Assembly (NCBI RefSeq): GCF_037076455.1
Contig: NZ_AP028679.1
Coordinates: 3,549,501-3,613,500 of the forward strand
Origin: Desulfoferula mesophila
Lineage (GTDB): Bacteria > Desulfobacterota > Desulfarculia > Desulfarculales > Desulfarculaceae
Length of the DNA: 64,000 bases
Direction of reading: 5' to 3'
Below, one piece after another: positions 57,870 to 64,000 of the stretch; position 1 is the first letter of the stretch, and every line of letters begins with the position of its first letter. A program made the translations under genes and the position numbers. The notes beneath the pieces are model-generated. The model had not been told where the DNA came from. It was given only the letters and a program-made list of their open reading frames with translations, and did no database searches.

Positions 57870-60004
57870 AGCGCCCCGCCGACGATCTTTTCTCTCCGGC
57901 CCTGGAGGGCCTGAACCCGGCCCAACGCCTGGCCGCCGGCCAGAGCGGGGGGCCGGTTTTGGTCATCGCCGGGGCGGGCAGCGGCAAGACCCGCACCCTG
58001 GTGCACCGGGTGGCCTACCTGGTGGAGCGGGGGGTGGACCCCGTGAACATCCTTTTGCTCACCTTCACCCGCAAGGCGGCCCAGGAGATGCTCTCCCGGG
58101 CCCGGGAGCTGAACCCGGCCTGCGCCAGGGTGGAGGGCGGCACCTTCCACTCCCTGTGCCACCGCCTGCTCAGGGCCCACGCCTCGCGCCTGGGGATAAG
58201 CCGCCAGTTCACGGTCATCGACCGGGGCGACTGCGAGCAGCTCATCCGGGGGGTGATCAACGAGCAGAAGCTCAAGACCAAGGGCGACCGCCAGTTCCCC
58301 AAGGCCCGCACCATCAACGACCTCATCTCCAAGTCGCGCAACCAGGAACTGGAGCTGGAAGAGGCCATCGAGCAGTGGGCCGGGCACCTGCTGGGCTATC
58401 TGGAGGAGATCGGCCGGGCGGCCAAGGGATTTGCCGAGGCCAAGCGGGCCCAGAGCCTGGTGGACTACGACGATCTCTTGTTTTTGGCCGAGGAGCTCCT
58501 GCGGGACCACCCCGACCTGCGTCAGCGCTTCTCCCGGCACTGGCAGTATCTGCTGGTGGACGAGTACCAGGACACCAACGCGGTGCAGGCCCGTCTGCTC
58601 AAGCTGTTGGCCAGCGAGCACGACAACCTCATGGTGGTGGGCGACGACGCCCAGAGCATCTACCGCTTCCGGGGGGCCCGGGTGGAGAACATCTTCGAGT
58701 TCCCCCAGGATTACCCCGGCGCCAAGGTGATCAAGCTGGAGCAGAACTACCGCTCCACCCAGGCCATCCTGGATCTGTCCAACGAGGTGATCGCCCAGGC
58801 CTGGCACCGCTACGACAAGAAGCTCTTTACCGAGCGCCTGGGCGGCAACCGTCCGGCCCTGCGCCGCCCCCGCGACGACCGGGGGCAGGCCCGCCTGGTG
58901 AGCGAGCGCATCGCCGAGCTGACCAAGGCGGGCAACCGGCCCGAGGACATCGCGGTGCTCTTTCGCGCCTCGCGCGACTCCTACGAGCTGGAGCTGGAGC
59001 TGACCGCCGGGCGGGTGCCCTTTGTCAAGGTGGGCGGCTTCCGCTTTTTGGAGGCCTCGCACATCAAGGATGCCCTGAGCCATCTCAGGGTCATCGCCAA
59101 CCCCAGCGACTTCCTCTCCTGGCAGCGTCTGCTCATGCTCCTGCCCGGCGTGGGGCCCAAAAAGGCCCAGAGCGTGATCAGCCACCTGGTGCAGGCCGAC
59201 TCCCCGGAGCTGTATTTGGGCCGCCTGTCCTCGGCCCCCGGCCTTGGCGGCCCGGCCGCCGAGCGTTTGGTGGAGCTGATGGGCGAGCTGAGCGATCCCG
59301 CGGCCACCCCGCTTACCCTGGTGGAGACGGTGATCGAGTATTACGAGCCCATCTGCCGGGAGACCCACGAGGACTATCCCCGCCGCCTGCGCGACCTGGA
59401 GGAGCTGCCCGGCCTGGCCCATGGCTTCAGCACCCTTAGCGAGTTCATGTCCGAGGTGGTGCTGGACCCGCCCGGCACCTACGCCGCCGAGGCCCAGGGC
59501 GGGCGCATCACCCTGAGCACCGTGCACTCGGCCAAGGGCCTGGAGTGGGACCACGTGTTCATCCTCTGGGCCACCGACGGCCGCCTGCCCCCCCAGATGG
59601 CCCTCATGGACCCCGAGTCCCTGGAGGAGGAGCGCCGCCTGATGTACGTGGCCTGCACCCGGGCCGCCGGCGAGCTGACCATCCTGGCCCCCCAGGAGTC
59701 GTATCAGCGGGGACGGGGGGTGGTCTCTAACGAGCTGAGCCGCTTTTTGGCCGAGCTGCCCGCCGGGCTTTTGGACAGCCCCCGGGAGAACGTCTTCGAG
59801 GTGTCCACGCCCCAGGCCGCGCCCCAGAGCCGGGGCAGCATGCGCCAGGACCGGCCCTTCGCGGTGGGCGGCCAGGTAAGGCACCACACCTTTGGCCGGG
59901 GCCGGGTCATGGGCTACCAGGGGGGCAAAAAAATCCTGGTACATTTCGAGCGTCATGGGCTAAAAATACTGCTCCTGGAATTCGCCAACCTCAGCGAGGC
60001 ATAG
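57866..60004 (+). CDS. UvrD/PcrA/Rep-type superfamily 1 DNA helicase
   Basis: 3'-5' helicase for repair and replication. 712 residues from GTG 57866. Motif Q LNPAQRLAA, Walker A IAGAGSGKTRTL, motif Ia LTFTRKAAQEM, Walker B LLVDEYQDTN, GDDAQSIYRFRGA, LEQNYRST, TVHSAKGLEWDHVF and VACTRA. The C-terminus ends in a Tudor-like segment (HHTFGRGRVMGYQGG) that contacts RNA polymerase in PcrA. Whether UvrD or PcrA cannot be set. folC starts 2 bases on. Confidence 0.95.
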   Translation: MKRPADDLFSPALEGLNPAQRLAAGQSGGPVLVIAGAGSGKTRTLVHRVAYLVERGVDPVNILLLTFTRKAAQEMLSRARELNPACARVEGGTFHSLCHRLLRAHASRLGISRQFTVIDRGDCEQLIRGVINEQKLKTKGDRQFPKARTINDLISKSRNQELELEEAIEQWAGHLLGYLEEIGRAAKGFAEAKRAQSLVDYDDLLFLAEELLRDHPDLRQRFSRHWQYLLVDEYQDTNAVQARLLKLLASEHDNLMVVGDDAQSIYRFRGARVENIFEFPQDYPGAKVIKLEQNYRSTQAILDLSNEVIAQAWHRYDKKLFTERLGGNRPALRRPRDDRGQARLVSERIAELTKAGNRPEDIAVLFRASRDSYELELELTAGRVPFVKVGGFRFLEASHIKDALSHLRVIANPSDFLSWQRLLMLLPGVGPKKAQSVISHLVQADSPELYLGRLSSAPGLGGPAAERLVELMGELSDPAATPLTLVETVIEYYEPICRETHEDYPRRLRDLEELPGLAHGFSTLSEFMSEVVLDPPGTYAAEAQGGRITLSTVHSAKGLEWDHVFILWATDGRLPPQMALMDPESLEEERRLMYVACTRAAGELTILAPQESYQRGRGVVSNELSRFLAELPAGLLDSPRENVFEVSTPQAAPQSRGSMRQDRPFAVGGQVRHHTFGRGRVMGYQGGKKILVHFERHGLKILLLEFANLSEA

Positions 60005-60006
60005 TC

Positions 60007-61317
60007 ATGTCGCCCCGTGGCCAGAGCGCCTATGAAAAGGCGGTTAGCAAGCTCTACGAGCTGCAAAAGTTCGGCATCAAGCTGGGGCTCAGCTCCACGG
60101 CCAACCTGCTGGAAGGCCTGGGCAACCCGCACCGGGGCCTGGCCTGCGTCCACCTGGCGGGCACCAACGGCAAGGGCAGCGTGGGGGCCATGCTGGAGGC
60201 GGCCCTGATCCAGGCCGGGGTCAAGGTGGGGTTCTACACCTCCCCTCATCTGGAGCGCTTCACCGAGCGCTTCCGGGTGAACGGCAAAGAGATCAGCCAG
60301 GCCGGGGTGGTCAGGCTGTGCCAAAAGGTGTGCAAGGTGGTGGACCTTCGCGAGCCGCCCACCTACTTCGAGTTCGTCACCGCCATGGCCTTTGAGCACT
60401 TCCGCGACCAGGGGGTGGAGCTGGCCATCATGGAGACCGGCCTGGGCGGCCGCCTGGACGCCACCAACATCTGTGAGCCCCTGGTCACGGTGATCACCAA
60501 CCTGAGCCGGGAGCACGAGGACTACCTGGGCAAGGGCCTGGCCAACATCGCCTTTGAAAAGGCGGGGATCATCAAGCCCGGCGTGCCCCTGGTGCACGGG
60601 GTGACCCAGCCCAAGGCCCGCAAGATCGTGGAGGACACCGCCGGGGCCAAGGGGGCGCCCATCTACCGCCGGGGCCGGGAGCTAACCTTCCGCCGCGCCG
60701 CGTCGGGGGCCTTCCACCTGCGCGGGCGGCTGTGGTCCCTGCCCCATCAGACCACCAACCTGGTGGGCCGCCACCAGCCGGTGAACGCCTGCCTGGCCCT
60801 GGGCGCGGCCGAGGTGTTGGCCGAAAAGGGCCTGCCCCTGGGACCAGAGCACCTGGCCGCGGGAATGAACCAGGTTCACTGGCCCGGGCGGCTGGAGCAG
60901 TGGCCCGCCGAGGCGGGCCAGCCGCCCCTGTGGCTGGACGGGGCCCACAACCCCGGCGCGGCCTACGCGCTCCTGGCCAGCCTGGAGGACATGCGGGGGG
61001 GCCGCAAGCCCCTGGTGATGGTGGTGGGGGTGATGGCCGACAAGGAGGTGGGCAAGCTGTTGAGCATCCTGCTTCCTGCCGCCGACCGGGTCGTCTATTC
61101 CCGGCCGGTATACGCCCGGGCCGCCACGCCCGAAGCGCTGGCCGCCGCCGCCCCGTTGGACGCCCCGCCGGGGGAGATAGAGCCGAACCTGGAAAGGGCC
61201 ATGGGTAGGGCCCGTGAGCTGGCCGGCCCCCAAGGGGTGGTACTCGTCACGGGCAGCCTGTTCACCGTGGGCGAAGCCCGAACCATCCTGAGCGGCGGCA
61301 TTAGCGACTTGCCTTAA
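60007..61317 (+). CDS. folC: Folylpolyglutamate synthase / dihydrofolate synthase
   Basis: Adds glutamate to folates. 436 residues, Mur-ligase-like fold: LAGTNGKGSVGAML (ATP loop), YTSPHLERFTERFRVNG, METGLGGRLDATNI, EHEDYLG and LDGAHNPGAAYAL. Complements folP elsewhere in the window. Confidence 0.96.
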   Translation: MSPRGQSAYEKAVSKLYELQKFGIKLGLSSTANLLEGLGNPHRGLACVHLAGTNGKGSVGAMLEAALIQAGVKVGFYTSPHLERFTERFRVNGKEISQAGVVRLCQKVCKVVDLREPPTYFEFVTAMAFEHFRDQGVELAIMETGLGGRLDATNICEPLVTVITNLSREHEDYLGKGLANIAFEKAGIIKPGVPLVHGVTQPKARKIVEDTAGAKGAPIYRRGRELTFRRAASGAFHLRGRLWSLPHQTTNLVGRHQPVNACLALGAAEVLAEKGLPLGPEHLAAGMNQVHWPGRLEQWPAEAGQPPLWLDGAHNPGAAYALLASLEDMRGGRKPLVMVVGVMADKEVGKLLSILLPAADRVVYSRPVYARAATPEALAAAAPLDAPPGEIEPNLERAMGRARELAGPQGVVLVTGSLFTVGEARTILSGGISDLP

Positions 61318-61384
61318 CTCTTCGCATCTGCTACGGTGCGGCAGCGAAATATTTATGCTCCCAAACGCCTTTTTGGAGGTGGAA

Positions 61385-63604
61385 GTGCTCGCAATCAGGC
61401 GTGTATCACTGTTCGGAAAAATCCTGTTGCTGCTCGCCGGCGTGGCCGGCGTTTTTTGCCTGCCCCTGACGGCTTCGGCCATTACGATGCCCCAGACCGG
61501 GACCTTGACGCGCATCGATGCTCAGGGCCCGGTGGACATCAGGGCGGACAAGGTTTTTTATAACGAGAAAACCGCCACTTATACCGCCGAAGGCGAAGTG
61601 GAGATCGCCAGGGGCGGCACGCGGCTCATGGCGGACAAGGTCAGCCTGAACGCCAACACCCTGGTGGCCGAGGCCCAGGGGCGGGTGCGCCTGAGCAACG
61701 CCTCCCAGGTGATCACCGGCAAAAGCATGGTGGTGGATTTAAATAACAGTACCGGCAAGATATACGACGGCCGCATATTCATCAAGACCACCAACTACTA
61801 CATCACCGGCGGCGAGATAGCCAAGACCGGCGACGAGACCTATCACATCCAGCGGGGCACCTTCACCACCTGCGACGGGGCCGATCCCGCCTGGCAGGTG
61901 AGCGGCAAGGATATGAAGGTCACGGTGGAAGGCTACGGCACGGTGGAAGACGCGGCCTTCAGGGTCAAGGACTTCCCCATCCTGTGGACCCCCTATATGG
62001 TCTTTCCGGCCAAGAGCCAGCGCCAGTCGGGCCTGCTGGCCCCCTCCTTCGGGCAGGGTCAACGCGACGGCTTCAGCTTCAGCCTGCCCTATTACCAGAC
62101 CCTGGGCGACAGCCAGGACATGACCTTCATCCTCAACTACTACACCAAGCGCGGCGTGGACCTGGGTCTGGAATACCGCTACGCCCTGGACGACCAGTCC
62201 AAGGGCATGTTCATGATCGACTGGATGCCCCACGACGATAACGGCGATGCCCTGTTCAACGAAGGCGAAAGCTCCCAGGTCTACGACAACAACCGCTACT
62301 GGTTCCGCGGCATGGCCGACCAAAAGTTGTTCAACGGGACCATGGACTTGAAGGCCAACATCGACCTGGTGAGCGACCCGGACTACCTGAGGGAGTTCAC
62401 CTTCGGCTACAGCGGCTACAACGCCAGCGACCGCCGCCTGTTCGAGTGGTTCGGCCGCAACCTGGACCCCAACACCTCCACGGTGCGCACCAACACCATC
62501 AACCTCTCGCGCTCCTGGTCTTCGTCCACCTTCAACGCCGGCATCCTGTATTACGACGACACCACCGGAAACAACGACTACGTCCTGCAGTCGCTGCCCA
62601 GCATCACCTTCGATGCCACCACCCAGCAACTGGGCAACACCGCCTTTTACTTCGGCATGGGTTCGTCGTTTACCTACTACTATCGTGAAAAAGGCAGCAC
62701 CGGGGCCATCAGCGACGTGGCCCCATACATCAGCCTCCCCCTTAACTTCAACGATTACATCGAGTTCGAACCTAGCTTCACCTGGCGGCAACGCTTCTAC
62801 GCCGTGGATACCGACGATCTGAGCGGCGACCCCCAGAGCACCGGCACCAACCAGGTGTACAACTTCAGCGCCACGGCCAGCACCTACCTGTATCGGGTGT
62901 TCGAATTCGGCTCGGCGGAAGATCCCTTCAAGATCAAACACGCCTACCGGCCCTTTGTCACCTATGACTACCGGCCCAGCCTGGCCGAGAACGACATCCC
63001 GGACCTGGCGCAATTCGGCAGCGAGCGCACCAACCTGCTCTCCTACGGTATCAAGAACACCCTGACCTCCAAGACCATGGCCCCCACCGGGGAAAACGGC
63101 GCCATGGAGGCCTCCTACCGGGAGTTCCTGCGCCTGAACCTGTATCAAAGCTTCGACGTGGACGCCTACCGCACCGACGTGGACGCCGACGCCTATTGGG
63201 GCGAGATAACCATGGCGCTGGAGTTTTTGCCCACCGACAAGCTCTACTTCCAGAACACCACCTCCGTCGACCCCAACGACGGCACCTTCACCAGGGCGGA
63301 CTTCCTGACCCGGGCTTCCGACAGCCGGGGCGACAGCATCACCCTGGACTACCGTTACGACAACGACGGAGTGAACCAGCTCAACACCTGGATCAAGGTG
63401 GCCTTGACCCAGGAGTGGTACGCCGGTTTCATCAATCGCCACGATTTCGACGGGGAGATCGATTTCCAGACCCAATACGAGCTGGGTTATCAAAGCCAAT
63501 GCTGGGGCTTCAAGGCCTATTACGTGGACGACATCACCCAGCGCGGCTTTTTCATCGTTTTCTCCCTGGGCGGATTCGGCGACATCCTGACCTTCAGCCA
63601 GTAG
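61385..63604 (+). CDS. lptD: LPS-assembly outer-membrane protein LptD
   Basis: Inserts LPS into the outer leaflet with LptE. 739 residues from GTG 61385, chosen because GGAGG (61375-61379) is 5 bases upstream and a signal peptide follows (LFGKILLLLAGVAG, cleavage near ASA); ATG 61355 is an upstream alternative. An OstA/LptA-like periplasmic domain (about 40-200, DIRADKVFYNEKTATYTAEG) precedes a large Tyr-rich barrel. Only two mature Cys are seen, in FTTCDG and SQCWGF, against four in E. coli, allowing one domain-linking disulfide. The last residues FGDILTFSQ are unusual in not ending with an aromatic. Confidence 0.93.
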   Translation: MLAIRRVSLFGKILLLLAGVAGVFCLPLTASAITMPQTGTLTRIDAQGPVDIRADKVFYNEKTATYTAEGEVEIARGGTRLMADKVSLNANTLVAEAQGRVRLSNASQVITGKSMVVDLNNSTGKIYDGRIFIKTTNYYITGGEIAKTGDETYHIQRGTFTTCDGADPAWQVSGKDMKVTVEGYGTVEDAAFRVKDFPILWTPYMVFPAKSQRQSGLLAPSFGQGQRDGFSFSLPYYQTLGDSQDMTFILNYYTKRGVDLGLEYRYALDDQSKGMFMIDWMPHDDNGDALFNEGESSQVYDNNRYWFRGMADQKLFNGTMDLKANIDLVSDPDYLREFTFGYSGYNASDRRLFEWFGRNLDPNTSTVRTNTINLSRSWSSSTFNAGILYYDDTTGNNDYVLQSLPSITFDATTQQLGNTAFYFGMGSSFTYYYREKGSTGAISDVAPYISLPLNFNDYIEFEPSFTWRQRFYAVDTDDLSGDPQSTGTNQVYNFSATASTYLYRVFEFGSAEDPFKIKHAYRPFVTYDYRPSLAENDIPDLAQFGSERTNLLSYGIKNTLTSKTMAPTGENGAMEASYREFLRLNLYQSFDVDAYRTDVDADAYWGEITMALEFLPTDKLYFQNTTSVDPNDGTFTRADFLTRASDSRGDSITLDYRYDNDGVNQLNTWIKVALTQEWYAGFINRHDFDGEIDFQTQYELGYQSQCWGFKAYYVDDITQRGFFIVFSLGGFGDILTFSQ

Positions 63605-63636
63605 AGAGGATCCCGGGGCTTATTTGCATCAGCCCC

Positions 63637-63665
63637 TTGACAGAATCGCGGACAACCCCTATAAA
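63637..63665 (+). promoter_or_regulatory. Near-consensus promoter of rplM
   Basis: Perfect TTGACA (63637-63642), a 17-base spacer and TATAAA (63660-63665, 5 of 6). A GGGGCT / AGCCCC hairpin (63615-63636) abuts the -35. The ~60-base leader contains an AGGGCG / CGCCCT hairpin (63683-63699) that could serve autoregulation. Confidence 0.75.
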
Positions 63666-63733
63666 TACAGCTTCGACAAGCGAGGGCGAGTTGCGCCCTT
63701 TACGCCCGACATTACATAGTTAGGCTTGAGATC

Positions 63734-64000
63734 ATGAAGAGCTTTGTAGCCAAAAAACAAGACATCAACCAGGAATGGTTCGTGGTGGACGCCACCGACC
63801 TGATCCTGGGCCGTCTGGCCAGCGAAGTGGCCCGCCGCCTGCGGGGCAAGCATAAGGCCATCTTTACCCCCAACGTGGACACCGGCGACTTCGTCATCGT
63901 GGTCAACGCCGACAAGATCCGTTTGAGCGGCCGCAAGATGGACCAGAAAATGTACCATCGCCACAGCGGCTACCCCGGCGGCATCACCTCGGTCACCGCC
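63734..64000 (+). CDS. rplM: 50S ribosomal protein L13 (5' part, cut by window end)
   Basis: The first 89 codons run off the window. L13 marks: [44 protein letters not shown] and [10 protein letters not shown]. Family length is about 142, and rpsI normally follows. ATG 63734 has a weak ribosome-binding site (GGCTTGAG). Confidence 0.95.
   Translation, partial: MKSFVAKKQDINQEWFVVDATDLILGRLASEVARRLRGKHKAIFTPNVDTGDFVIVVNADKIRLSGRKMDQKMYHRHSGYPGGITSVTA

Noticed and set aside
57857-63499. Long minus-strand frames opposite the helicase (699 aa) and lptD (586 aa)
   Set aside because: Antisense shadows with no motifs; the sense frames are unmistakable families.

Overview
The window is a high-GC, gene-dense chromosomal segment of a Gram-negative bacterium. 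LptD, GmhA, Mpl, NagZ and an outer-membrane autotransporter show an outer membrane with LPS. The gene orders rpsB-tsf-pyrH-frr-uppS-cdsA-dxr-rseP, psd-pssA-leuA-leuC-leuD-asd and ftsH-folP-cdaA-cdaR-glmM-coaX, the many GTG/TTG starts and the 4-base start/stop overlaps fit the Desulfobacterota (former Deltaproteobacteria). A Desulfarculales-like member is plausible, but that placement is inference from memory of gene content. I found no tRNA, rRNA, CRISPR array, prophage or insertion sequence.

Layout. 1-370 is a strikingly AT-rich promoter region. 371-6721 is the one clearly accessory gene: a classical (type Va) autotransporter of about 2116 residues whose passenger carries 50 degenerate 27-29 residue repeats, some recently duplicated at DNA level; a strong terminator closes it. 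7086-13790 holds alr, a small Cys-rich protein, argS, a SPOR protein, a sulfatase-modifying-factor-like protein, a GNAT acetyltransferase and pmbA. 13952-18988 holds an M23 peptidase, secA and argJ, separated by two clear terminators. 19177-26590 is the translation/isoprenoid/envelope run rpsB to tsaB. 26695-33708 contains a SIMPL-domain protein, a DUF465 protein, the phosphatidylethanolamine genes psd-pssA, leuA-leuC-leuD (no leuB) and asd. rsmD and coaD follow, then a compact minus-strand operon (MOSC, Cys-rich unknown, Nudix, AMMECR1) that starts divergently from tilS.

38148-48059 is a tightly overlapping operon starting with ftsH behind a near-consensus promoter: folP, the diadenylate cyclase pair cdaA-cdaR, glmM, coaX, then ldcA, a serine beta-lactamase-family protein and mpl. 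Facing it are nagZ and a lipoprotein gene (minus strand), and beyond them a MurU-like nucleotidyltransferase, an AmgK-like sugar kinase and der. Read together, 44667-52150 looks like a nearly complete peptidoglycan-recycling island: NagZ frees MurNAc species, LdcA trims the peptide, Mpl reloads the tripeptide, and AmgK/MurU convert MurNAc to UDP-MurNAc. The beta-lactamase-like protein and the lipoprotein are the unassigned members.

53564-64000 holds gmhA with a conserved uncharacterised partner, an FmdB-type zinc ribbon protein, hemC and a cobA-hemD fusion (tetrapyrrole branch), a UvrD/PcrA helicase, folC, lptD, and the first 89 codons of rplM behind a strong promoter at the window edge.

The most interesting items are the repeat-rich autotransporter with its evidence of ongoing repeat expansion, the peptidoglycan-recycling island with two unexplained members, the uncharacterised protein coupled to gmhA, and the small Cys-rich proteins beside argS and in the MOSC operon.
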